A DNA stretch of 64,000 bases from Pseudoips prasinana (taxonomy: Eukaryota > Arthropoda > Insecta > Lepidoptera > Nolidae), in the NCBI GenBank assembly GCA_951640165.1, contig OX621253.1, positions 30,945,969-31,009,968 on the forward strand, given 5' to 3'. The translations under genes and the position numbers were made by a program. Positions within the stretch are counted from its first letter, which is position 1; each line of letters opens with the position of its first letter. The notes beneath the pieces were generated by a model. It did not search any database and was not told where the DNA came from. It saw nothing but the letters and a program-made list of their open reading frames with translations. Shown here piece by piece: positions 43,037 through 47,744 of the stretch.

Positions 43037-44401
43037 TATATGAATATACATATATATGTTACGGCTAAAGGAGGGTGTGGATGTAAACCTAAGCCGGCTA
43101 ATGTGCACATTAACTGAAACGAAACTGCATTGCGTCATTAAGTACATAAAAGTATGTGTAATGAGGGTGATTATTTTCTAATAAAAGTTTTCGTGTCAAA
43201 ATAGTAAACATTATTACATTGTTACCTTTTTCATTTCTTTCTACATTTTTAGCCAACGGCCAGCAGGTACACTTAAGTTTAGCCGACTAAAGATTGAAAA
43301 GACTAGTGTCCGACAGAAAGTTCGGTTTCAGCAAAAAAACGATTTTCGGTTTCGGCGGCAAACCTGCCGAAACTACGAACGAAACCGAAACTGCGTTCGG
43401 GAGACGTTTTTAAAGCACAATTAAAGTATTTCCTTAAATGAGGGGTTTTTATGTTGATTTTGATTTGATTATCAAGAAGTGAAAATGTCAAATACTGCAG
43501 ACCTATGTGATATAAAAATAATAATAATAATGTCTAGGGACAATGTCACACAGATCATCCTAGCCCCAAACTAAGCAAAGCTTGTACTATGGGTACCAGG
43601 CGACTATATACATACATAAATAGATAGATAAATACTTATATACATAGAAAACATCCATGACTCAGAAACAAATATTCGTGCTCATCACACAAATATTTGC
43701 ACTTTCTGGGATTCGAACCCAGGACCACCAGCTTCGTAGGCAGGACCACTACCAACTAGGCTACGGTGACCGTCATAAAATAAAACTGATTGATTATAAT
43801 AACGGTTCCTTTATTTTTCTCTTAAAACGAGATTCTTATAAGGAAGTTCGGTTTCGGGTCGTAAAAACCAATTTCGGTCGGACACAAAAAATATAACACC
43901 CCCTCGAAGATAAACCTAAGTTTAGCCGAAGTTTATGTTCACACCCACCTATAGTCGTAACAAATATACTAAACTAGCGGCCCGGTACGTGCTTCGCTAC
44001 GTATAAGGCATAGATAGTAATAAAAAAAATGATTATTAAGTTCATTTATTCAAACAAAAAAATATTTTAAATTGCTAAAAGATGTTGTTTTTACAGTTTT
44101 TCAAGCCTTTTTTGAAATTTTCTCTACGTACAAACCTTCCCTGAACTTCCACGAATAATTCAAGACTAAAATTAGCCAAATCGGTATAGGCGTTGTTGAG
44201 TTATAACATTACAACGACATTGATTTTTATATATATAGATAACCGCTTTGTATTATTGTTTCAGAAAGGAAATTGGAAAATGCAAATTCAGTAATCAAAG
44301 CTTATAAAGACACGGTACATGACATGCGGAAAGAAATAAACGATTTGAAAGATGAAAACATGCGTTTAAGAGGATACACGGACATTATACATTTCATATA
44401 A
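19537..44401 (+). CDS. THAP gene 1: THAP zinc-finger protein with tandem mini-exon repeats (13 exons, spliced)
   Basis: Exons: 19537-19741, 21951-22148, 24479-24844, 25616-25690, 27406-27477, 28383-28454, 30075-30227, 31693-31767, 32697-32771, 35237-35311, 36068-36142, 40257-40415, 44265-44401. They join to 1737 nt, one open frame of 578 codons plus stop. Every intron is GT-AG and phase 1. Residues 1-84 form a THAP domain: C6-x4-C11, W31, C49-x2-H52, then a downstream box KKDATPSQFPW. Residues 135-256 are acidic then basic and unstructured. Residues 257-329 and 381-480 hold seven repeats around IPxTTLRVTG. Residues 330-380 and 481-533 are a second duplicated module. Residues 534-578 are a charged helix (RKEINDLKDENMRLRG), a likely coiled coil. 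THAP proteins bind DNA in the nucleus; targets and partners are unknown. Expression is not tested; every junction rests on phase, splice consensus and family pattern. Confidence 0.88.
19766..19807 (-). mobile_element. 42-bp RTE LINE 3' tip with target duplication
   Basis: Reads caatcatatcagccgaaaga then cgtccactgctgg acaaagg, the conserved extreme 3' end of the RTE family in this window, on the minus strand. It is flanked by 19751-19765 (tggtgtcgcatcaat) and 19808-19822 (tggtgtcgtattaat), matching at 13 of 15 bases. It lies just inside intron 1. Confidence 0.75.
19880..20720. other. Intron 1 of THAP gene 1, unassigned part
   Basis: AT-rich, no recognised repeat or exon. A 101-codon minus-strand frame at 20213-20518 shows no family signal and is taken as chance. 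Confidence 0.5.
20733..21121 (+). mobile_element. tRNA-derived SINE, family S2, near full length
   Basis: The head ctgcctcgttggtctagcgg has an A box and gggttcaaatcccagg a B box, so it is a SINE promoter and not a tRNA gene: it continues without a tRNA 3' end into aagtttgag-type body, cctcggagagcacgtaaagc and cccatcggatcatgagagtg. The tail has a small duplication (cacaattggctagtctccat twice) and ends ggtcgggaggacatcatcat. Confidence 0.85.
21128..21300 (+). repeat. Second tRNA-like SINE fragment in intron 1
   Basis: atatagtggttggattgttg resembles an A box and ggtctcaagttcaaatcctg a B box, followed by gcctatcccacctatccact. Only one copy of this type is seen here, so the family is unassigned. 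Confidence 0.45.
21335..21819 (+). mobile_element. RTE-clade LINE, 5'-truncated 3' end
   Basis: The translation, with shifts, gives the end of an endonuclease-reverse transcriptase polyprotein: LPVMTYGTETWSLTMGL, RLKVTQRAMERAMLGVSL, KLKWQWAGHIA, RPPTRWTDDLVRVAGNRW and a tail ending WTSFG. It ends with the RTE-typical simple tail gatatgatgatgatg. Fragments of the same family are at 25393-25565, 27128-27322, 31043-31106, 61800-62221 and 62362-62436. Confidence 0.88.
21951..22148 (+). CDS. THAP gene 1 exon 2
   Basis: Acceptor tttttgcag at 21941-21950, donor g|gtgata at 22149. 198 nt, phase 1-1. It completes the THAP domain with PRLRLKKDATPSQFPW and adds an acidic linker (SPLADENTDNRMWIEIEMD). 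Confidence 0.9.
22503..22715 (+). mobile_element. SINE family S3
   Basis: The tRNA-like head ggctggttggcatggttggt then B-box-like gtgggtttgattcccag leads into gacagatatttgtgtgcatg, and it ends in an attttattttatt repeat. Relatives at 5210-5432 and 58480-58665. Confidence 0.7.
22925..23009. repeat. Palindrome at the mariner transposase 3' end
   Basis: aactgccactgcgatg...agatgcattgattgcatgg at the left pairs with ccatgcaatcaatgcatct...catcgcagtggcagtt at the right, arms about 40 nt around a short centre (gtga). The inner 18-nt arms are perfect. It looks like an inverted duplication of the transposase C-terminal coding sequence. Confidence 0.85.
22976..23968 (-). CDS. mariner transposase (DD34D), C-terminus altered
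   Basis: 330 codons from the Met at 23968 (MDTLKIRVIMEYEYRRGSN); 13 further upstream codons are open but atypical. The N-terminal part has a helix-turn-helix (YWFARFRSGNFDL, then RGRPKTLVDN). Catalytic residues are all present: D in TCDEKWILF, D in LLHDNARPHTA and D 34 residues later in YSPDLAPTDYYFF. The enzyme would cut and paste at TA. The last residues (LPLRCQMH) replace the expected tail because an inverted duplication at 22925-23009 creates an early stop. Otherwise the frame is uninterrupted. It lies antisense in intron 2 of THAP gene 1. Confidence 0.9.
   Translation of the reverse strand: MDTLKIRVIMEYEYRRGSNAAQAARNINDVYGANTTNQRTTCYWFARFRSGNFDLKNEPRGRPKTLVDNDELKAVVEADDTQSTAELAAAFDVSVKTILVHLRQIGKVKKLDKWVPHELNDRQREVRVETCLALLNRHTNEGILNRIVTCDEKWILFDNRKRSASWLDPGSAPKQCPKRKLTPRKVMVTVWWSSAGVIHHSFLPNGVSITADVYCEELSTMMEKLAHLQPALVNRSSPLLLHDNARPHTAQQTVSKLQELGLEALRHPPYSPDLAPTDYYFFQNLDNFLAGKKFNTREAVQNAFEEFVASRPADFFKKGINKLPLRCQMH
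24479..24844 (+). CDS. THAP gene 1 exon 3
   Basis: Acceptor aattccag, donor g|gtaagt; 366 nt, phase 1-1. Starts acidic (SEVEEDESIDLNEESHTDD) and ends basic (KHKRKPMKSSIPLFEIKD...PPKRLRQIN). The piece MKSSIPLFEI resembles the IPxTTL core of the following mini-exons, so this may be the oldest copy of the motif. Confidence 0.88.
25003..25312 (+). repeat. Lepidopteran SINE/LINE tail ending in poly-A, intron 3
   Basis: Contains aaaggccggcaacgcacccg, cgagtgtccatgggcagcgg and cttaccatcaggtgaccc, then an A-run at 25303-25311. I recognise this sequence type from many lepidopteran introns; only one copy is in this window. Confidence 0.65.
25393..25565. mobile_element. RTE fragment with inverted 3' tip
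   Basis: 25393-25428 is the RTE extreme 3' end on the minus strand (gagccaaaagacttccactg), but 25440-25565 is upstream RTE sequence on the plus strand (ggtgaccacgaacctaaaaa). The head-to-head order suggests inversion during target-primed insertion or a later rearrangement. Confidence 0.6.
25616..25690 (+). CDS. THAP gene 1 exon 4 (mini-exon repeat 1)
   Basis: Acceptor taattgcag, donor g|gtgaga; 75 nt, phase 1-1. Encodes ADIAQSEREQVMNSAIPITT then LKAVAG. The flanking gtgagaccatagacta also follows exons 8-11. Confidence 0.85.
25886..26150 (+). repeat. Dispersed repeat with GC-rich 12-bp minisatellite, intron 4
   Basis: Shares cttttattgagaacacccgt and the layout gcagcgcggaatgg...cccgcgcccgc with 45738-45955, which has cttttattgagtacacccat. 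Inside, ccccgcacccgc is repeated about four times near 25947-25990, which explains the Gly-Ala frame on the other strand. The outer ends gtcgtcgcctaagc and gcttaggcgacgac are inverted. Confidence 0.6.
26170..26335 (+). repeat. LINE-like tail, family D, degraded
   Basis: Shares the ttccaagcgcggtgacctag and aacctttgggggaggtttgg pattern with 3858-4108 (gccaagcgtggtgaata, aacctttggggagacctatg). Confidence 0.45.
26408..26660 (+). mobile_element. tRNA-derived SINE, family S1
   Basis: The head cggtcactgtagcccagttg has an A box and cctgggttcgaatcccgg a B box. The body has gtctgagtcatgg-type sequence, ctatctatataagtatgt and tacaagctttgcttagtttg, ending ttgtccctagatatta. Minus-strand copies at 27961-28206, 30250-30504, 43530-43775 and 45247-45397. 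Confidence 0.85.
26918..27073. repeat. Inverted repeat with perfect 30-bp arms, intron 4
   Basis: 26928-26957 (catgaacaatataaacatgc then aaattacatg) is exactly complementary to 27024-27053. The outer agcccaatca (26918-26927) also matches tgattgggct near 27064-27073. The loop is about 65 nt. Confidence 0.85.
27128..27322 (+). mobile_element. RTE LINE, 3' 195 bp
   Basis: Starts abruptly at ctcgagtggcgaccacgaac and runs to tgatatgatgatgatgatga, nearly matching 21635-21819. It ends 84 bp before exon 5. Confidence 0.85.
27406..27477 (+). CDS. THAP gene 1 exon 5 (mini-exon repeat 2)
   Basis: Acceptor tgtttgcag, donor g|gtgaga; 72 nt, phase 1-1. Encodes ADISQCERKQVMKSAIPITS then LRVTG. Confidence 0.87.
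27660..27893 (+). mobile_element. SINE family S2, head missing, degraded
   Basis: tagtatcgacccggagtcca, gcctcgacgagcacgtaaag and tcccatcagatcatgggagt match the S2 body in order; no tRNA head remains. Confidence 0.65.
27961..28206 (-). mobile_element. SINE family S1
   Basis: Minus-strand copy, with B box complement ccgggattcgaacccagg and head complement aactaggctacggtgacc intact. Confidence 0.85.
28257..28339 (+). repeat. Short tandem repeat upstream of exon 6
   Basis: gatacaagtgtggtagttaa then cttc occurs three times with 28- to 30-bp spacing, ending about 45 bp before the exon 6 acceptor. Confidence 0.8.
28383..28454 (+). CDS. THAP gene 1 exon 6 (mini-exon repeat 3)
   Basis: Acceptor tgctttcag, donor g|gtgagg; 72 nt, phase 1-1. 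Encodes AENTQSPRKQVTNTAIPLSS then IRVTG. Confidence 0.86.
28455..29019 (+). other. Intron 6, mostly unassigned, with a diverged 85-bp direct repeat
   Basis: 28618-28690 and about 28703-28775 share cgtcgatc-ttccaat, taggaa-g-tgc-gaagc and aaagc-aa in the same order. A 71-codon frame at 28674-28889 crosses the second copy but has no family signal. No known repeat was recognised. Confidence 0.4.
29020..29314 (-). repeat. Dispersed repeat family E (LINE 3' tail-like), intron 6
   Basis: Starts with an AT-simple tract and aaggtttttattcacgtaga, ends near tggttctgtctat. Near-identical sequence is at 36345-36640; short pieces are at 36180-36240 and 41720-41790. Confidence 0.7.
29326..29790 (+). repeat. 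Intron 6 block duplicated upstream of exon 12
   Basis: 29330-29408 (ttatgacggaccttgtgtta, gcgctttaatgctaccaccg, ccccaactgagaagacc) recurs at 40115-40195. Both copies lie upstream of homologous exons (7 and 12), showing that intron and exon were copied together. 29410-29790 is otherwise unassigned. Confidence 0.7.
29795..30039 (+). mobile_element. Short non-autonomous Helitron, family H1
   Basis: A|TCTATATATATAAAAATCA at the 5' end and hairpin tacgtagcgaagcacgta then ccgggctgCTAG|T at the 3' end. 245 bp. It ends 35 bp before exon 7. Confidence 0.8.
30075..30227 (+). CDS. THAP gene 1 exon 7 (module B, copy 1)
   Basis: Acceptor atatacag, donor t|gtaagt; 153 nt, phase 1-1. Begins DDTHKLPLPSQVV and ends TDIKLETEEL; exon 12 is a diverged copy (DDNHKLLLPSKIP ... 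KELRFEIKEL). It ends in T, so direct joining to exon 13 (starting AA) would create a TAA stop. Confidence 0.87.
30250..30504 (-). mobile_element. SINE family S1
   Basis: Minus-strand copy starting 22 bp after exon 7: tctagggacaatgtcacaca ... tgcacttatcgggattcgaa ... actaggctacggtgaccgtc. Confidence 0.85.
30540..30716 (+). repeat. LINE-like tail, family D fragment
   Basis: gccatcccatctcccgggcc, gatcgccaacccgtttgcca and gcgtggcgattatgg parallel 3890-4035. The tail is missing. Confidence 0.5.
30893..31014. repeat. Small MITE-like inverted repeat, intron 7
   Basis: atagcgacagcaaaatt at the left and a complement-like tcactgtcgctgtttta at the right, about 120 bp. The ends are imperfect. Confidence 0.5.
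31043..31106 (+). mobile_element. RTE LINE 3' tip fragment
   Basis: gggatcttttggggaggcct then cgtccagcagtggacgtcat matches the RTE 3' end with changes. Confidence 0.65.
31180..31450 (+). repeat. Intronic unit of the exon 8-11 duplication, oldest copy
   Basis: Carries agagagag, cacatttttctctttctctc, gtctaaagcgcactcgttg, agccaaacgcgtctcgaggac and cacctaatctttttgactta in the order seen before exons 9, 10 and 11. Confidence 0.65.
31693..31767 (+). CDS. THAP gene 1 exon 8 (mini-exon repeat 4)
   Basis: Acceptor tgtttgcag, donor g|gtgaga; 75 nt, phase 1-1. Encodes (S/A)DDETVSKSKQVIKSGIPL then TTLRVTG. Confidence 0.88.
32697..32771 (+). CDS. THAP gene 1 exon 9 (mini-exon repeat 5)
   Basis: Acceptor tgttgcag; 75 nt, phase 1-1. 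Differs from exon 8 at two adjacent bases (gaCG for gaGA), giving DDAVSKSKQ. The downstream ~120 bp are almost the same as after exon 8. Confidence 0.88.
33029..33350. mobile_element. 322-bp insertion in intron 9
   Basis: It interrupts the repeated intron unit between ctctcataggcag and gttcgtatatctaag. The flanks repeat aggcag(t) on both sides, and the ends tgttaacg / cgtaaca are inverted. An inner pair tagcgccatcta / tagatggcgct is also inverted. Superfamily unassigned. Confidence 0.6.
33439..35026. mobile_element. Non-autonomous hAT-like element in intron 9
   Basis: 1588 bp. The 8-bp target duplication AGTTGAAC is perfect (33431-33438 and 35027-35034). Terminal inverted repeats of about 28 bp start CAGTGAACGCAAATAAACAT then GGAAGCAT. 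An 8-bp duplication and CAGTG ends fit the hAT superfamily. No transposase frame, so it needs an enzyme supplied elsewhere. A smaller MITE (34037-34332) is nested in it. Confidence 0.88.
34037..34332. mobile_element. MITE with about 40-bp inverted ends nested in the hAT element
   Basis: Ends cagggttacttcttaaacac then caacaacctcgcaggactag and its near-complement at 34285-34332. A second hairpin inside (aactctacgcgcatcgcaaa at 34100 with its complement up to 34171) makes a nested stem. Confidence 0.8.
35237..35311 (+). CDS. THAP gene 1 exon 10 (mini-exon repeat 6)
   Basis: Acceptor tttttgcag; 75 nt, phase 1-1. Like exon 9 with one change (gtgtGt, Cys for Ser). Confidence 0.88.
35807..36017 (-). 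mobile_element. LINE/SINE 3' fragment in intron 10
   Basis: Inserted between copies of atctttttga / tttttgac, a likely short target duplication. Starts tcaatcaatcatctttattt, a common lepidopteran LINE tail read on the minus strand. Confidence 0.55.
36068..36142 (+). CDS. THAP gene 1 exon 11 (mini-exon repeat 7)
   Basis: Acceptor atttttgtag; 75 nt, phase 1-1. Combines the GA variant of exon 8 with the Cys variant of exon 10; the last bases read gagtgacag. Confidence 0.87.
36345..36640 (-). repeat. Dispersed repeat family E, second copy
   Basis: Matches 29040-29314 almost throughout with small indels (extra ttgattgta, extra tttatg). A short third piece is at 36180-36240. Confidence 0.7.
36645..37480. 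other. Intron 11, unassigned stretch
   Basis: No repeat seen elsewhere in the window and no splice-supported exon. A 60-codon plus-strand frame at 37229-37411 has no family signal. Confidence 0.4.
37564..38589 (-). CDS. Tc1-like transposase (DD34E), intact frame
   Basis: 341 codons from the Met at 38589 (MPRHHLSRDEMLRAVGML); seven further codons upstream are open. Two helix-turn-helix parts lie in the N-terminal half (IQRVVAESLGTSQNVVSRLW and VSDQTVRRRLHEVGL). Catalytic residues: D in LVLFTDESRYGF, D in QLMHDNAPSHTA, and E 34 residues later in SPDLNPIEHAWDML. Length and motifs are typical of Tc1 transposases, which excise and insert DNA at TA. No stop or shift is present. I could not locate the terminal inverted repeats, so the element's ends are unknown. 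It is antisense in intron 11 of THAP gene 1. A decayed relative is at 12135-12540. Confidence 0.9.
   Translation of the reverse strand: MPRHHLSRDEMLRAVGMLQNGAIQRVVAESLGTSQNVVSRLWSRYRATGDVAERHTGRYRVTTQRQDRFLQMTARRLPNITAMQLVQRLQEGQQLLVSDQTVRRRLHEVGLHARRPLRVPALRRGNRGRRLLWAQEHLTWSDQQWSLVLFTDESRYGFHPDSRRTRVWRTPGRVSRLRHPQEVHSYQGGTIMVWAGIRIGGRTQLIWIQGSMTAHRYREEVVERVIVPLRALTGQEFQLMHDNAPSHTARLVRAALREHDVQVLDWPPQSPDLNPIEHAWDMLQRRALRDFPPNLTTEEQLFEHLKRTWDCIPQQDIDTLILSMENRCRCVINVRGGNTDY
38826..39134 (-). pseudogene. Transposase N-terminal fragment, DUF4817-like helix-turn-helix
   Basis: A 102-codon frame with HHLESLRLRGICDPQIPSGH, ATQRLLDHGQFRTPSHAQGR then GRQPVYTPQLDEDIVEYTHQ. The pattern (partner loop, RLxxxGxxxxxHxxGRxRxVxTPxxxExV) resembles the DUF4817 helix-turn-helix of Tc3-like transposases. 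No catalytic domain follows, so it is a fragment. Confidence 0.55.
39351..39905. repeat. 84-bp tandem repeat, about 6.6 copies, each with a 12-bp palindrome
   Basis: Units start at 39351, 39434, 39518, 39602, 39686, 39770 and 39854. The spacing is 84 bp except the first (83). Each has gtccacgtggac, a perfect palindrome with a CACGTG core (first unit ggtccacgtggac), and on the minus strand a CCAAT. Copies are nearly identical. As 84 is divisible by three, one minus-strand frame stays open for 178 codons; that is an artefact of the unit length. Confidence 0.95.
39906..40256 (+). other. Intron 11 end
   Basis: 39906-40110 is unassigned. 40115-40195 is the duplicate of the intron 6 block at 29330-29408, followed by the exon 12 acceptor region. 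Confidence 0.5.
40257..40415 (+). CDS. THAP gene 1 exon 12 (module B, copy 2)
   Basis: Acceptor tgtttacag, donor a|gtaagt; 159 nt, phase 1-1. DDNHKLLLPSKIPTNPKVV ... ELRFEIKEL is clearly related to exon 7 but much more diverged than the mini-exons are from each other. It ends in A, so joining to exon 13 gives AAA. Confidence 0.87.
40470..40731 (-). mobile_element. Helitron-like element family H2, 3' end lost
   Basis: tcctacgattttattatatg at its 5' side on the minus strand and gttgacccgacctcttagta inside match the two plus-strand H2 copies; the CTAG end is missing. Confidence 0.6.
41006..41480 (+). mobile_element. Helitron-like element family H2
   Basis: Starts A|TCTAAAATCGTAGGACAGTC and ends aagcgcggggcacagCTAG|T, the Helitron end pattern. 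475 bp; it includes an internal insertion relative to the 42526-42797 copy. Confidence 0.7.
41575..41712 (+). repeat. 138-bp direct repeat, copy 1
   Basis: tttttcaattaatttgctct ... attttgtagattggattct recurs at 42297-42434 with few changes. The two copies bracket about 580 bp that has its own inverted aagctattgcatag ends (about 41801 and 42263). Confidence 0.8.
42297..42434 (+). repeat. 138-bp direct repeat, copy 2
   Basis: See 41575-41712. This pair could be a tandem duplication or two copies of one repeat separated by a transposon. Confidence 0.8.
42526..42797 (+). mobile_element. Helitron-like element family H2
   Basis: taaaatcgtaggaaagtcaa at the 5' end (TC lost) and ccgcggggctcagCTAG|T at the 3' end. 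272 bp. Confidence 0.65.
42925..43034 (+). repeat. (CA)n microsatellite
   Basis: About 110 bp of mostly CA dinucleotides with CG and TA interruptions. The overlapping Cys-Val and His-Thr frames on both strands are artefacts. Confidence 0.97.
43530..43775 (-). mobile_element. SINE family S1
   Basis: Minus-strand copy, tctagggacaatgtcacaca to actaggctacggtgaccgtc; B box complement tgggattcgaacccagg intact. Confidence 0.85.
43974..44239 (-). mobile_element. Short non-autonomous Helitron H1 abutting the last splice acceptor
   Basis: Minus strand A|TCTATATATATAAAAATCA to the 3' hairpin and CTAG|T. Its 5' end lies 25 bp from the exon 13 acceptor; the polypyrimidine stretch (ctttgtattattgtttcag) is outside it. 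Confidence 0.8.
44265..44401 (+). CDS. THAP gene 1 exon 13 (terminal, coiled coil)
   Basis: Acceptor ttgtttcag, stop TAA at 44399-44401. Encodes KRKLENANSVIKAYKDTVHD then a charged helix and ends YTDIIHFI, like the C-terminal coiled coils of many THAP proteins, which mediate dimerisation. Confidence 0.88.
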
Positions 44402-44490
44402 CCACGCCAAGGGATTTATTGACAAAGACAAGATTTGTATCAATAATTACAGAGACTTCAACTTGGTTTGTCCTAATGTAAGGAGTCTCG

Positions 44491-44496
44491 AATAAA
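44491..44496 (+). terminator. Polyadenylation signal AATAAA of THAP gene 1
   Basis: aataaa 90 bp after the stop codon, the first good match downstream. Confidence 0.65.
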
Positions 44497-44539
44497 GCGA
44501 GTCGTTCTGAAGAAGGTTTCCTGATAGATCTGATACGTG

Positions 44540-45240
44540 TATGGGTGCGTCCACATTGCAAGCCTAGCGCGGTTGCGACAGCGGACGCGAATTAGCGAAC
44601 ATATGAACGCACCTCCATAGTCTAATGACTAAGGCGGAAGCTTAGCGCGACGGGACTGAATGAGAAAGAGCACGTAGTTATCCAACGATCTCCTCTGCGC
44701 ATTCTGGCCGCACTACAGGGCTAGTCAGCAACCAACTTTTTCAGATGGCCAAGACACGTACCCTGGGAAGGCTCTGGATTGCCCTCCCATATTGCCGACT
44801 TCTGCCAGTCCGGCACAGTGACTGCGCCACAAAGATCGCTGTCATCCCGGAGCTGCTTCCACGTGGCGGCAGTAGAGGACACTTCTCACACTGCCACCTC
44901 AGCCCCGAGGGGAGTTTCTCGTTCCCAAACCCGCTCGGTGGCCTATTTCTGGAGAGTCCGCGAGAAATCTTGCGCGGGTGGCGACGGTAATAAATCAGTT
45001 CAATCGCTCGGCGTATGCGCATCTATAATATATTGTTTGTCACGCCATCTCTAGCGGTAAACACGTATGGAATGCCAGGATCCAACTGTCTAGTAAAAAT
45101 ATCAAATCCATAGTTTGCAACAGCTGATATACGTCCAACCGCTTCATGAGCTCGAGCGTCACTGCGACAAGCGTATGCGCATGCGCCCGCTGCCGCGCTG
45201 GCCTCACGTCTCAGTCTCCGCGCTCGATATTCGTGCTTAT
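44540..45240. other. Unassigned GC-richer stretch after THAP gene 1
   Basis: Includes atggccaagacacgtaccct (44743) and a region with overlapping 80-90 codon frames on both strands. No family pattern is seen, so these frames are not called as genes. Confidence 0.35.
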
Positions 45241-45246
45241 ATGTTG

Positions 45247-45397
45247 ATAGATAAATACTTATATACATATAAAACATCCATGACTCAGAAGCAAACATTC
45301 GTGCTCATCACACAAATATTTGCACTTACCGGGATTCGAACCCAGGACCACCAGCTTCGTAGGCAGGAGCACTACCAACTAGGCTAAGGTGACCGTC
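45247..45397 (-). mobile_element. SINE family S1, distal half missing
   Basis: gatagataaatacttatata to actaggctaaggtgaccgtc; tRNA-like head and B box present. A further scrap (accaactaggctacggtgac) is at 45481-45500. Confidence 0.8.
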
Positions 45398-45489
45398 AAA
45401 TGTGGAGATGGAGTGTAGAAAACTAATATTTTTATAGAATAGGCTCTAATGCCTATATTCTTTTTTAATTTCGAGCACAACCAACTAGG

Positions 45490-45735
45490 CTACGGTGACC
45501 TATCATCATTACAGCTGAAAGAGGTTGAGCTGGAGGAGGCAGGACTGCTGGACAAACCTCTCCCGAAAATAATCTTGGGGCAAATGCCATAATCGCTACG
45601 CATGGCAGACGGGTTGGCGATCGCAGTAAGATGGTCATAGTAATCAGAAGAAAGCTGCTGCCCGTCCTCTGGTAGATATTTCCTCTGGTCGAGTCCTACG
45701 CCCCCCATGGGATGAGATGGGATGATGATATTCGG
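45490..45735 (-). repeat. LINE-like tail, family D
   Basis: Minus strand: gatcgccaacccgtctgcca and gcgtagcgattatggcatt match 30655-30695 and 3985-4035. The far end has aggactgctggacaaacctc. Confidence 0.55.
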
Positions 45736-45737
45736 AT

Positions 45738-45955
45738 ATTCGCCGCCGTTACCACACAGCTACCTATGGCGGCGCGGAATAGCCCGCTCCCGCTTCCGCT
45801 CGCGCCCGCATGCGTGAGCGCTATAGTCTGCACCTTACACACACGTTTGCGACGCGTAATAATGTATGGTATATAATAAGCTACCAAGTATTTATAATAT
45901 AATAAGTTAATACACTCCACTACTTTTATTGAGTACACCCATTAGGGCATGAGAA
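45738..45955 (+). repeat. Second copy of the 25886-26150 repeat family
   Basis: gctacctatggcggcgcgga, cgcgcccgcatgcgtgagcg and acttttattgagtacaccca match in order. Confidence 0.55.
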
Positions 45956-46880
45956 TGTATTTTAACCGATTTCAAAAGGAGGAAGTTATCATTTCGACTG
46001 TATGTTATGATTTCTCCGTTGTTAGTGAAGCGTTTCTGCATTTTTATAATGTTCAAACTGGTTCTAAGTTTTTCCAGGTGGTAAGTGGTTCCCGTAGTTT
46101 ATAGACGCTTGCGACCTGGAGGTATAAGTTGCCAGCCATTAGAATCTGGATAACTGTATTGTCATATAGATATATCAACTCAGACTGGTACTTTAGTTAA
46201 GTGTGAAAGGAGTATTACGTCGGTTAAGTTTTAACATCGCGTCACGCTTGTTATCCACCGTTCTCACTAATCTTCGAAGCACGCTAAGGATGTTCTTTTT
46301 GACTTCATTATGTACGCTTAAACACGCTGCAGCTAAACCAAAGAGAATGTCTCCTTATGTTAGGTGTGATTATAATATAGACTCAACATTCCTTTGAGCT
46401 ACGCGGTGTTAGCTTAAGCGACGATTTAGTTAAATTAAAATGAAATATTATTAAAATAATTAATAATTTTTATTCTTATTGATAATCTAATTAAATATAA
46501 TGTAGGTATTTAACATTCTATTTTAACTAGATTAGCAATAAAAATAGAAATTATAAAATTCATTTATTATTTAATAAGTATTGATTATCCAATTATTTTG
46601 TTAACTATTATCTATAGGTGTTTTTATAATAAATTCTATAAAATATTAAACGTGATTTTTATTCCTTAATGTTGTACTATGAGTTTGGGTTTGTATCATG
46701 GAATACTACCTAATTGCAAAGAAAAAACGAAACTACGTTTAACTAATATCTGATTAGCAGAGAGTATATTATCATAAGCACGAAATTTCATGTGTTCCTG
46801 TCTGACATCTCTTATTTGGTGATGACAAAAAGCTTTACTGTTGTCTGAATCAATATTCAGATATGAAATCACAAATTGTT
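45956..46880. other. Mostly unassigned AT-rich stretch
   Basis: 45959-46010 (accgatttcaaaaggaggaa) is a common lepidopteran dispersed repeat fragment. The rest shows no exon or repeat. A 64-codon frame at 46203-46397 has no family signal. Confidence 0.45.
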
Positions 46881-46882
46881 GC

Positions 46883-46925
46883 TATATACAACGTGTAACA
46901 GAAAGTGTGAACGTAACTTAAGGGG
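46883..46925 (+). repeat. Terminal-repeat-like sequence, left arm
   Basis: atacaacgtgtaacagaaag then tgtgaacgtaacttaagggg is inverted at 55404-55448. See the right arm and findings. Confidence 0.7.
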
Positions 46926-47224
46926 GTTATAGGGTATCAGGACGGCTACCTATGGACTAAACTTCAAACAGAAATAATCATTTTTTATTCAACTAGTAAT
47001 TTATTTTTCTATCGACCACCTAAATCAACAAGTAAGATTACCGACATTATGAACAACACTAAAAACTCAGCCGCAAGGGTAATGAACCTTACCGCGAACT
47101 CTTTGGGTACCTACTACTTAGACTAAATAAAAAGTGAGGTTCTGTACAGTCACATAATTTATTACACGTGTTTATTTTAAGATTCAATCAAATGTTTAAC
47201 TGAATTTTTGCTCTAATTTTTAAA

Positions 47225-47740
47225 GGTAACGACATTTTAATCATTCATACAAATTTGATAACTAGGAAAAATCACTTAATTTAATTTAAATTGATATTCC
47301 GCAAGATGTTGGATCTAGGAGAAATAAATAATTTAATTGACTTATGTAACTGTAGATATTTTTTTGTGTGTTAAATAGTAAGAATATTAAATTTTTCTTT
47401 CAGTATGTGAATTTAATCTGGCCGGAAACGAATAGGTACTTAATTTTTAATACAAACTAACCAGATAAACACACGCGGTACGACTACTGATAAATTACGA
47501 AAAAATATGAATACTTAATGTACTAGGCTCATATGAACATTAGGGGACATTTCGAATTCCGTCCTGATTTTGTCGCAAGGAACTCTAATACGGCGGCGAA
47601 TACAAAGGATTGATGTAGGTAAATAATAAATGGTTAAATATTTTTTTTATATTCATCATGGCGGGCCCCGCGCGTGGCGGCATCTTTGAGAGACTCAAAG
47701 ACGCCGCCACCGCACGCCGCGCCATTTGAATGTGTTCGTG
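47225..47740 (+). repeat. Repeat shared in direct orientation with 54272-54545
   Basis: gtaacgacattttaatcatt, gtactaggctcatatgaaca, ggggacatttcgaattccgt and actcaaagacgccgc recur in the same order on the far side of the Ty3/Gypsy element. The left copy has extra sequence near 47270-47470. Confidence 0.75.
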
Positions 47741-47744
47741 TATA

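Noticed and set aside
42865..43147. Overlapping frames rich in Cys-Val or His-Thr
   Set aside because: Products of the CA microsatellite.
44741..45054. Overlapping 80-93 codon frames on both strands after THAP gene 1
   Set aside because: GC-richer DNA gives long chance frames; none shows a domain pattern and both strands are equally open.
46203..46397. 64-codon plus-strand frame
   Set aside because: No motif, AT-rich surroundings, no splice or start context.
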